Position numbers and translations under genes: made by a program. The notes below the pieces were generated by a model. That model ran no database searches. It had not been told where the DNA came from and was given only the letters and a program-made list of their open reading frames with translations. A stretch of 5,373 nt of DNA from Actinomycetales bacterium UBA1383 (GTDB lineage Bacteria; Actinomycetota; Actinomycetes; Actinomycetales; Actinomycetaceae), in contig DBQX01000008.1 of NCBI GenBank assembly GCA_002305415.1, forward strand, positions 1 through 5,373. Reading direction: 5' to 3'. Position 1 is the first letter of the stretch. Each line of letters starts with the position of its first letter. This document shows, piece after piece, positions 1 to 4,438 of the stretch.

Positions 1-40
1 TGTGGGGCGGACGCGGGTCGTGTGAGGCGGACGCCGCACG
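1..40. repeat. 20-bp tandem duplication upstream of tRNA-Ser(UGA)
   Basis: Two 20-bp units lie head to tail (1-20 and 21-40). The first 13 bases of each, TGTGGGGCGGACG and TGTGAGGCGGACG, differ at one position, and the remaining seven bases are less similar. The repeat ends 15 bases before the -10 element of the tRNA gene. It may be the edge of a larger array outside the window; no function can be assigned. Confidence 0.45.
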
Positions 41-54
41 GCCGACGGATTGGC

Positions 55-60
55 TAGACT
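55..60 (+). promoter_or_regulatory. -10 element for tRNA-Ser(UGA)
   Basis: TAGACT fits the actinobacterial TANNNT -10 consensus. It lies 19 bases before the tRNA 5' end, which would place transcription start near position 67 and leave a short 5' leader for RNase P. No good -35 hexamer is seen 17-18 bases upstream (31-37 reads ACGCCGC), so this call rests on the -10 element and its position. Confidence 0.45.
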
Positions 61-79
61 GTCGGGGCGCAGCCGCGCA

Positions 80-164
80 GGAGGGTTGTCCGAGCGGCCG
101 AAGGAGACGGTCTTGAAAACCGTTGTGCGGCAACGCACCAAGGGTTCGAATCCCTTACCCTCCG
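80..164 (+). tRNA. tRNA-Ser (anticodon TGA)
   Basis: This class II tRNA decodes UCA and, by wobble, other UCN serine codons. The acceptor stem GGAGGGT (80-86) pairs with ACCCTCC (157-163), and G164 is the discriminator base expected for serine. The anticodon stem ACGGT/ACCGT (107-111, 119-123) closes the loop CTTGAAA with anticodon TGA at 114-116. The long variable arm (GTGCG, loop GCAA, CGCAC; 125-138) is diagnostic of serine tRNAs. The T arm is AAGGG-TTCGAAT-CCCTT (140-156). CCA is not encoded and must be added after transcription. Confidence 0.97.
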
Positions 165-165
165 C

Positions 166-187
166 TGCGCCACCCCGGTGTGGCGCG
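166..187 (+). terminator. Possible hairpin terminator after tRNA-Ser(UGA)
   Basis: A perfect 7-bp stem GCGCCAC/GTGGCGC (167-173, 180-186) encloses a 6-base loop and starts two bases after the tRNA 3' end. There is no T-run after it (CGCTTCCC), so it may be a weak terminator or a 3'-processing structure. It sits between two tRNA genes that each seem to have their own promoter. Confidence 0.4.
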
Positions 188-208
188 CTTCCCGCGGAAC
201 GGCCCATT

Positions 209-238
209 TTGGCCGCGTGCGGGCGGGCGCGGTACCCT
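209..238 (+). promoter_or_regulatory. Promoter for tRNA-Ser(GCU)
   Basis: A -35-like TTGGCC (209-214) and a -10-like TACCCT (233-238, matching TANNNT) are separated by 18 bases. The -10 element ends 12 bases before the tRNA, so transcription would start about five bases upstream of it. This suggests the second tRNA is transcribed on its own, although read-through from the first cannot be excluded. Confidence 0.45.
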
Positions 239-250
239 GAGGTGGTTCTG

Positions 251-338
251 GGAGACGTCGCATAGTGGCCTAGTGCGCGGCCCTGCTAAGGCCGTGAAGG
301 GGACTCCCCTTCCGTGGGTTCAAATCCCACCGTCTCCG
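251..338 (+). tRNA. tRNA-Ser (anticodon GCT)
   Basis: This class II tRNA reads the AGC and AGU serine codons. The acceptor stem GGAGACG (251-257) pairs with CGTCTCC (331-337), and G338 is the discriminator base. The anticodon stem CGGCC/GGCCG (278-282, 290-294) closes the loop CTGCTAA with anticodon GCT at 285-287. The variable arm is a strong 7-bp hairpin (GAAGGGG/CCCCTTC, 296-312). The T arm is GTGGG-TTCAAAT-CCCAC (314-330). CCA is not encoded. The tandem arrangement with tRNA-Ser(UGA), 86 bases upstream, gives two of the serine isoacceptors from one locus. Confidence 0.97.
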
Positions 339-345
339 CCCGGCG

Positions 346-382
346 GGCCCGGATCGTTGGAATTCCAACGGTTCGGGCCTTT
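346..382 (+). terminator. Rho-independent terminator after tRNA-Ser(GCU)
   Basis: A continuous 15-bp stem (346-360 pairing with 365-379, two G-U pairs) with loop AATT is followed by TTTC. The centre, CGTTGGAATTCCAACG (355-370), is a perfect 16-bp palindrome. It begins 8 bases after the tRNA. The T-run is short, as is usual in high-GC actinobacteria, but the stem is long and position and orientation fit termination of the tRNA transcript. Confidence 0.8.
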
Positions 383-430
383 CACGTCTCCTGAGCGGTA
401 GTACCCGTGAGGAAACCCGTGCCTCGGGCG

Positions 431-498
431 AACGGTTCCGCGAGCCCCGACGGTCCGGGCATGGGAAGCACCTGGGAGCCTCCCGGGGAGGATCCGTT
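431..498 (+). promoter_or_regulatory. Foldable inverted-repeat element in the leader before the membrane-protein gene
   Basis: AACGGTTCC (431-439) pairs with GGATCCGTT (490-498, extended to the left as GGGGA), with a single central T-T mismatch. Inside this closing stem are a 4-bp stem GCCC/GGGC (444-447, 457-460) and a hairpin 471-477/481-487 with one G-U pair and a GCC loop. The fold therefore resembles a three-way junction. The right arm, GGGGAGGATCCGTT, closely matches the arm at 4114-4127 (GGGGAGGATCTGTT) in the distant repeat region, so this is a member of a dispersed element family. It ends 31 bases before the ATG at 530. It may be a cis-acting RNA, a protein-binding dyad or merely a repeat; no known riboswitch class is recognised. 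The rest of 383-529 shows no convincing promoter. Confidence 0.35.
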
Positions 499-529
499 GC
501 GCCTGTGAGACAAGGTCGACCCACGAGCC

Positions 530-1747
530 ATGCCGGCGCCGTCGGATAGCGTGGCGGGTGTGAGCGGACGCCTCCTCTGGCTCGACCTCGCGCGCGGGTT
601 CGCGGTGGTCTCGATGGTGATTGCCCACACCTCGCCCTGGGGCGGGGTGTTGAGCGCCACCGAATACCTCACCGCGCCGTGGTTCGCCCTCCTGGTGGGC
701 ATCTCGCTGTTACTTGCCTGGGAGAAGGCGGGGGCCGGCGCCGGGGTCGGGAGCCGCTCGGGTGTTGCGGGCCGGTTCATCCTCGCCAACGTGGCGCGCG
801 GGCTACTCCTCATCATCCTGGGCGAGTGGCTGCAGGGGGTCTACTGGCAGATCGACGTCGTCCTCCAGACCCTCGGCCTCCTCACCATCGTGCTGGCGCC
901 GCTGGTGGTCCTGGTGGGGAGTCGGCCGCTCGTGTGGGCGGGGGTGGCGCTCGTGGTCGCCGTCGTCAGCCCGGTGCTGATGGACGCGACCCGGAGGTGG
1001 CTCGCGGCCGGGATGGCCTCAGGCGGCGGGGTCCCCGGCTGGCTGGCCTGGCTCGCTGACGTCGCCGTCACTGGCGCCAACTACCGCGTCACCTCCTTCC
1101 TCGCGATCGCCGCCGCCGGGATCGCCGCCACGCCGGCACTGGTGGGTGATGGCGGGATGGGCCGGGCAGGCAGCGGGATGGGCCGGGGGGGCAGCGGGAT
1201 GGGCCGGGCAGGCAGCGGGACGGACCGGAGCGGCAGCGGCTCTGTTCGGGTCGACAGCGGGGCTGACCCCCCTGCCGGCCCTGCGACGGGCGGGGTCCGC
1301 GGACTTCTCACTGCGGGGAGCCTGCTGGCGGCGGCAGCTGGGGCCTACCTCGTCGGGCGGCTGGGTCCGTGGGGCGCGGACGCCTACAGCGGCACCACCC
1401 CCGAAATCCTCGGGGCAATCCTGCTGAGCCTGTCCGCGACCTGGGTGTGCGCCTGGCTCGCCGCGACCCTGGGGCCCCGGCGGGTGCGGGCGTGGCTGGG
1501 CGCCGTCGTCGACACGGGACGCATGGCGCTCACCGCCTACACGGTCCAGGTGCTGGCCCTCGCGGTGATCGTGCGGGTGTGGCTGGGCGGCGGCCGCGAC
1601 GACCACTGGGCCGTGATGCTCAGCGTCATCGCGCTGTGCCTGACGGTGAGTTGGGCGTGGCTGAAGGTGGCGCCCATCGGTCCGCTGGAGTGGGTGCTGC
1701 GGCTGCCGGGGAGGATGCTGGCACGGGGGGTGCCGGTTCGGGCGTGA
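530..1747 (+). CDS. Multi-pass membrane protein, YeiB / HGSNAT-like with DUF418-type C-terminus
   Basis: The protein (405 residues) belongs by sequence character to the YeiB-like group, in which an N-terminal heparan-alpha-glucosaminide N-acetyltransferase-like (DUF1624) region joins a DUF418-type end. Such proteins are presumed integral-membrane acyl-transfer enzymes, but the bacterial substrates are mostly unknown. The N-terminus has the typical R-x-x-x-LDLARGFAVVSM-x-x-AH pattern (residues 14-33); H33 is in the position of the conserved histidine. Hydrophobic segments lie at about 17-33, 49-64, 82-102, 107-130, 133-151, 184-205, 257-276, 292-314, 330-351 and 360-380. The C-terminus GPLEWVLRL (384-392) is DUF418-like. 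Between segments six and seven, residues 206-256 form a Gly/Ser/Arg-rich loop containing a 7-residue tandem repeat. The start is uncertain: ATG 530 has no good ribosome-binding site, and in-frame GTGs at 551 and 560 are alternatives that keep the first membrane segment. The gene is convergent with the oxidoreductase gene and has no operon partner here. Specific substrate is not predictable. Confidence 0.85.
   Translation: MPAPSDSVAGVSGRLLWLDLARGFAVVSMVIAHTSPWGGVLSATEYLTAPWFALLVGISLLLAWEKAGAGAGVGSRSGVAGRFILANVARGLLLIILGEWLQGVYWQIDVVLQTLGLLTIVLAPLVVLVGSRPLVWAGVALVVAVVSPVLMDATRRWLAAGMASGGGVPGWLAWLADVAVTGANYRVTSFLAIAAAGIAATPALVGDGGMGRAGSGMGRGGSGMGRAGSGTDRSGSGSVRVDSGADPPAGPATGGVRGLLTAGSLLAAAAGAYLVGRLGPWGADAYSGTTPEILGAILLSLSATWVCAWLAATLGPRRVRAWLGAVVDTGRMALTAYTVQVLALAVIVRVWLGGGRDDHWAVMLSVIALCLTVSWAWLKVAPIGPLEWVLRLPGRMLARGVPVRA
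1157..1261 (+). repeat. Five 21-bp in-frame tandem repeats inside the membrane-protein gene
   Basis: The units start at 1157, 1178, 1199, 1220 and 1241. They encode MGRAGSG, MGRGGSG, MGRAGSG, TDRSGSG and SVRVDSG (residues 210-244). The first three are almost identical in DNA (1157-1177 and 1199-1219 match exactly), and the last two have decayed. The period is a multiple of three, so copy-number change would preserve the frame. The repeat falls in the loop between the sixth and seventh membrane segments, so length variation is likely tolerated. Confidence 0.9.
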
Positions 1748-1793
1748 CGGCGCGGCGCCGTCCACCCCGCCCCGTGCGCCCGCGGCGCCGTCC
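1746..1793. terminator. Convergent-gene spacer with hairpin and 13-bp direct repeat
   Basis: Only 49 bases separate the stop codons of two convergent genes. GACGGC (1746-1751) pairs with GCCGTC (1757-1762) around a 5-base loop; the stem includes part of the TGA stop codon. CGCGGCGCCGTCC occurs twice exactly (1751-1763 and 1781-1793). The hairpin could serve transcripts from both directions, but there is no T-run on either side, so termination is an inference from position. Confidence 0.35.
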
Positions 1794-1796
1794 CCC

Positions 1797-3038
1797 TCAC
1801 ACCTCCTCGAGCGGCACCTCCGGATCGGCGAGCCGCTCCAGGTCCACCTCCCGCCGCGACGTGATCAGCCCCGTCACCGCCTTGCTCGTGTCCCAGACGT
1901 TCACGCCCATCCCCGCGAGCAGCCGGCCCTCCGCGAGCCAGAACGCCACGAACCTCCTGCCGGCGATGTCGCCACGCACCAGCACGCGGTCGTAGCCGCC
2001 CGCCGGGACGAAGCCGTTGTACTCCATCCCGAGGTCGTACTGGTCGGTGAAGAAGTACGGCACGCGCGCGTACGCCACGTCCCTCCCCAGCATCGACCGC
2101 GCCGCCACCGGCCCCTGCCGCAGCGCGTTCGCCCAGTGCTCCACCCGCAGGTGGCGGCCGTAGAACGGGTGGTACGCGTTCGCGACGTCGCCCGCGGCGA
2201 AGATGTCCGGGTGCGAGGTGCGCAGGCGCTCGTCCACCACGACGCCGTCCTTCACGTCGAGGCCGGCGCCCTCGGCGAGCGCCGTGTTCGGCCTCACCCC
2301 GACACCCACCACCACCAGACCGGCCGGCAACACCTCCCCGGAGGCGAGCTGCACCCCCACGGCGCGACCGCCCCCACCCGCGACCAGCCTCTCCACCCGC
2401 ACCCCGCAACGCAGCCGCACGCCGTTCTCGCGGTGCACGGACGCGAACACCTCGGCCATCTCGGGCCCCAGCACGCGCAGCAGCGGCAGCTCGGACGACT
2501 CGAGCACCGTCACGTCCAGCCCGGACGTGCGGGCCGCGGCCGCCACCTCCAGCCCGATCCAGCCACCCCCGATGACGACGACGCCGCCCTCCCGCGCCGT
2601 CGCCCCGACGAACGCCTCCTTGAGGGCGTCGCTGTCCGGCAGGCGGCGCAGGTAATGGACGCCGGGGAGGTCGGCGCCCGGGACGGGCAGGCGAACGGGT
2701 TCCGCGCCGGTGGCGAGGAGGAGTGCCTGGTAGGGGAGGCGCTCGTCGTCGGCGAGCTGCACCTCGTGGGCGCTCACATCGATGGCGACGACGCGCGACG
2801 CAAGCCGCAGCTCGACGTCGTGTTCCGCGTACCACGCCTCCGGGTGGACGAACGCCTTCTCCCGCTCCTCGCTGCCGAGCAGGTAGCCCTTCGACAGCGG
2901 TGGCCGCTCGTAGGGGCGGTACGGCTCCTCGCCGACCAGGGTCACGGGGCCGTCGAAGCCCTCCTTGCGGAGGGTCTCCGCGGCCTTCGCGCCCGCCAGC
3001 CCGGCTCCGACGACCACCATTCCGTGCGTTGCGCCCAT
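1797..3038 (-). CDS. FAD-dependent ferredoxin reductase-type oxidoreductase (NADH-linked)
   Basis: This protein (413 residues) has the full architecture of the putidaredoxin / rubredoxin / ferredoxin reductase family, which passes electrons from NAD(P)H through FAD to a small iron-sulfur protein, commonly serving cytochrome P450s or ring-hydroxylating dioxygenases. The FAD-binding motif GAGLAG is at residues 11-16, the family signature PYERPPLSK at 42-50, and ATGAEP at 110-115. The second nucleotide-binding motif GGGWIG is at 157-162, followed by E180 (VTVLES), an acidic residue that usually favours NADH over NADPH. FAAGDV, contacting FAD, is at 280-285. The C-terminal reductase domain, with VEHWANA (299-305) and PYFFTDQYD (327-335), completes the fold, so the protein looks intact. 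ATG 3038 is chosen because GGAGGG lies seven bases upstream and the FAD motif starts ten residues later; an upstream in-frame ATG at 3137 would add 33 Arg/Gly/Pro-rich residues unlike the family. No ferredoxin, P450 or dioxygenase gene is in the window, so its partner is unknown. Confidence 0.92.
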   Translation of the reverse strand: MGATHGMVVVGAGLAGAKAAETLRKEGFDGPVTLVGEEPYRPYERPPLSKGYLLGSEEREKAFVHPEAWYAEHDVELRLASRVVAIDVSAHEVQLADDERLPYQALLLATGAEPVRLPVPGADLPGVHYLRRLPDSDALKEAFVGATAREGGVVVIGGGWIGLEVAAAARTSGLDVTVLESSELPLLRVLGPEMAEVFASVHRENGVRLRCGVRVERLVAGGGGRAVGVQLASGEVLPAGLVVVGVGVRPNTALAEGAGLDVKDGVVVDERLRTSHPDIFAAGDVANAYHPFYGRHLRVEHWANALRQGPVAARSMLGRDVAYARVPYFFTDQYDLGMEYNGFVPAGGYDRVLVRGDIAGRRFVAFWLAEGRLLAGMGVNVWDTSKAVTGLITSRREVDLERLADPEVPLEEV

Positions 3039-3045
3039 GGTCACG

Positions 3046-3051
3046 CCCTCC
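3046..3051 (-). promoter_or_regulatory. Ribosome-binding site for the oxidoreductase gene
   Basis: On the - strand this reads GGAGGG, with a seven-base spacer (CGTGACC) before ATG 3038. It fixes the start; the nearby in-frame GTG at 3044 is only one base from the site, too close to be used. Confidence 0.8.
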
Positions 3052-3061
3052 AGTCCGCGAC

Positions 3062-3074
3062 GAACCGATCGTTC
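3062..3074. promoter_or_regulatory. Possible operator dyad upstream of the oxidoreductase gene
   Basis: GAAC-N5-GTTC (3062-3065, 3071-3074) is a short dyad 24 bases upstream of the start codon, where a repressor could act. A second structure, the perfect hairpin CGCGTG-GACT-CACGCG, lies at 3125-3140. No clear -10/-35 pair was found in 3039-3169, so the promoter of this gene remains unplaced. Confidence 0.2.
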
Positions 3075-3169
3075 CCCGATACTGCCGCCGTTGAGCGGGG
3101 CCCGCATCCCGGGCGGCCGCCGATCGCGTGGACTCACGCGGTGGGCGGAGGATGGCCGGGACCGGGACC

Positions 3170-3279
3170 TCAGGTCTGGAGTGATTGGGGTCAGGTCTGA
3201 CGGGGTCAGGTCTGGAGCTGCAGGGTCAGCGCCCGAGTGACGGGTCAGCGCCCGAGTGACGGGTCAGCTCTGGAGTGAC
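3170..3279. repeat. 19-bp tandem repeat array, six degenerate units
   Basis: Units begin near 3170, 3188, 3203, 3223, 3242 and 3261. Those at 3223 and 3242 are identical (GGGTCAGCGCCCGAGTGAC); the one at 3261 reads GGGTCAGCTCTGGAGTGAC; the unit at 3188 is truncated. The units at 3223, 3242 and 3261 contain the dyad GTCA-N9-TGAC. The array overlaps the 3' end of the secreted-protein gene and lies about 130-240 bases upstream of the oxidoreductase start, so it could be a 3' structure of one or a binding region for the other. Confidence 0.85.
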
Positions 3280-3969
3280 GGCGTCGTCGAGGGAGTCTCG
3301 GTGCCGACGCCTCCGGTGGTTCCGTCCTCGCTGGTCGAGCTGTCGCCGTCGCTGGAGTCCGGCCGCTCGCCCATGCCGCCCGGCCCCCCCGCGGCGCCCC
3401 GGGCCGCCGTCCCGCAACGGCATCCCGGACTCCACCGCCTCGGTGATCCGGGTCTCGAGATCCGCCTTGAGCTCGTCCGCGCGGGTCTGGTCGAGCCGAC
3501 CATCGGAAACGGCCTGGTCGATGTGCTCGGTCGCGGCCGTGACCAGCGCGGACACGAGGTCGGCGGTCTCCACTCCCTGCGCGGCTGCGATCTCGGCGAG
3601 GGTGCTGCCGTCCTGCAGCGCGGTACGGAGCTCGTCCGTGGTGAGGCCGAGGGTCTCGGCGGCCACGTCGAGTGAGACCCCGCCGCGGATGCCGAACCCG
3701 TCGTGTGCGCCCGGCCCGCCGCGGCCGAGGACGTCCGAATCGTTCAGGGTCTCGGCAACCGTGTCGGCCTCGTCCTGGGTGAGGGTGCCGTCCTCCACGA
3801 GTCCGGCGAGGGCATCCTTCAGGCGCGCGAGCCGATCCTCGAGGAACGAGGTGGCATCCCCGTCGGTCCCGGTGTCGGCGCCGGCGGGCAGGACGGCTCC
3901 GAGGGTCAGGGCGAAGCCGGCGACGCCGGTCGCGGCCGCCGTCGAGAGTGCGATGATCCTTCTGCGCAT
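3226..3969 (-). CDS. Secreted alpha-helical protein of unknown function; probable frameshift near the 3' end
   Basis: As read, the gene encodes 247 residues. I do not recognise a named family, although exported proteins with LVxDGTLTQxEAD-type motifs are familiar in actinobacteria. Residues 1-31 form a signal peptide (MRRRIIA, a hydrophobic stretch, then LPAGA with likely cleavage before D32). A helical segment (42-75) containing LVEDGTLTQDEAD is echoed at 150-180 by AVSDGRLDQTRAD. Between them (97-143) is an Ala/Leu-rich helical region with TLGLTTDELRTALQDGSTL. After residue 194 the reading becomes Arg-rich with poor codon bias. Losing one G from the run at 3384-3390 instead gives an acidic Ser/Thr/Gly tail ending ETPSTTPSLQS at a TGA at 3264, which has the high GC3 of the rest. 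The natural end is therefore probably 3264. ATG 3969 has GGAAG seven bases upstream. It is on the same strand as the DUF3152 gene but is separated from it by 469 bases of repeats, so it is probably transcribed separately. Confidence 0.75.
   Translation of the reverse strand: MRRRIIALSTAAATGVAGFALTLGAVLPAGADTGTDGDATSFLEDRLARLKDALAGLVEDGTLTQDEADTVAETLNDSDVLGRGGPGAHDGFGIRGGVSLDVAAETLGLTTDELRTALQDGSTLAEIAAAQGVETADLVSALVTAATEHIDQAVSDGRLDQTRADELKADLETRITEAVESGMPLRDGGPGRRGGAGRHGRAAGLQRRRQLDQRGRNHRRRRHRDSLDDAVTPELTRHSGADPSLGR
3384..3390 (-). other. Run of seven G (- strand): probable frameshift or slippage point
   Basis: The - strand reads CGC CGC GGG GGG GCC in the frame used upstream. Six G would continue as CCG GGC GGC ATG GGC GAG, the frame with good codon bias and a natural hydrophilic C-terminus. 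The change of coding frame falls here. Sequencing error, a fixed mutation, phase variation and transcriptional slippage are all possible. Confidence 0.6.
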
Positions 3970-3995
3970 GGTGTGTCTTCCGTTCGTTGGATGGT

Positions 3996-4011
3996 CGGCC
4001 CGGGTGGGCCG
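3996..4011. other. Hairpin in the 5' leader of the secreted-protein gene
   Basis: CGGCCC-GGGT-GGGCCG is a perfect 6-bp stem with a 4-base loop, 27 bases upstream of ATG 3969. Further upstream, TGACA-N8-TGTCA (4025-4042) forms a dyad, with another GTGAC at 4070-4074. No convincing -10/-35 pair was found in 3970-4108, which otherwise holds nothing recognisable. A regulatory role is possible but unsupported beyond symmetry. Confidence 0.3.
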
Positions 4012-4108
4012 CCGAGAACGATGCTGACAAACCAGCCTGTCACGGGGCTGTGGTGGACCTGTGACTTCCGCGCACCCGCGGACTCCCGCTCCCGCTCCTG
4101 GCCACCGG

Positions 4109-4156
4109 TTCCTGGGGAGGATCTGTTCCACGGGTGCAACGGTTCCTCCCCGGGGA
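4109..4156 (+). repeat. Long imperfect hairpin, member of the dispersed GGGAGG element family
   Basis: Positions 4109-4127 pair with 4138-4156 over 19 positions with one T-T mismatch, around a 10-base loop (4128-4137). Three pairs are T-G (at 4110, 4113 and 4124). These are stable in RNA read from the + strand but would be A-C mismatches in - strand RNA, although both flanking genes are on the - strand. The arms GGGGAGGATCTGTT and AACGGTTCCTCCCC match the arms of the element at 431-498, in the opposite order. Confidence 0.7.
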
Positions 4157-4182
4157 GTGTTCGTCCGCGGTAGGAGTACCCC

Positions 4183-4434
4183 GGGAGGTTCTGTGCCTGG
4201 ACTGGGCAGGGCCTCGGGACGGGGGGTAGGGAGGTTTTCACCGGGGGAGGCCGCCGGGGGTGGTGGGTGGTCCGGCTCGTGGGAGGTTCTGTCGCGCATG
4301 CCGTGACAAATCCTCCCGGGAGGTTCTGTGCCTGGACTGGGCAGGGCCTCGGAGCGGGAGCCCGGGAGGTTCTGTGCCCGGACCGGGCAGCGCCTCGGGA
4401 CGGGGGGCAGGGAGGTTCTCACCCCGGGGAGGCG
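4183..4434. repeat. Intergenic array of about 46-bp repeats with conserved hairpins
   Basis: GGGAGGTT occurs at 4183, 4229, 4281, 4318, 4364 and 4410; the gaps are 46, 52, 37, 46 and 46 bases. Units 4183, 4318 and 4364 are near-identical: GGGAGGTTCTG, a hairpin of the form TGCCYGGACYGGGCA, then a G-rich stretch. In two units a second stem spans into the next unit: GGCCTC/GAGGCC (4210-4215, 4247-4252) and CGCCTC/GAGGCG (4391-4396, 4429-4434). CCTCCCGGGAGG (4312-4323) is a perfect palindrome. The array ends 5 bases from the stop codon of the DUF3152 gene. A 46-base period is not a multiple of three, and no plausible protein is encoded. Its role is unknown: a 3' structure or terminator for the DUF3152 transcript, a non-coding RNA, or a dispersed extragenic repeat. 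Confidence 0.85.
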
Positions 4435-4438
4435 TTGT

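Noticed and set aside
80..382. tRNA locus as an integration (att) site for a mobile element
   Set aside because: No integrase gene and no duplicated tRNA 3' end were found elsewhere in the window, and the neighbouring genes look like ordinary chromosomal genes.
50..401. Short open frames running across the two tRNA genes on both strands
   Set aside because: They overlap complete, foldable tRNA genes and encode no recognisable protein.
1537..2835. Second long - strand frame overlapping the oxidoreductase gene
   Set aside because: The product is almost entirely Arg/Gly/Ala, the out-of-frame translation of the real gene, and it runs into the convergent membrane-protein gene.
3038..3137. Upstream ATG 3137 as start of the oxidoreductase
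   Set aside because: It has no ribosome-binding site and adds 33 residues before an FAD motif that normally lies within the first 10-15 residues; GGAGGG before 3038 fits better.
2136..3200. Long + strand open frame opposite the oxidoreductase gene
   Set aside because: It is His/Arg/Gln-rich low-complexity sequence and a typical antisense shadow of a high-GC gene. The - strand product has all the family motifs.
3170..4434. CRISPR array
   Set aside because: The repeats are degenerate, the spacing is irregular or directly tandem without unique spacers, and no cas gene is present.
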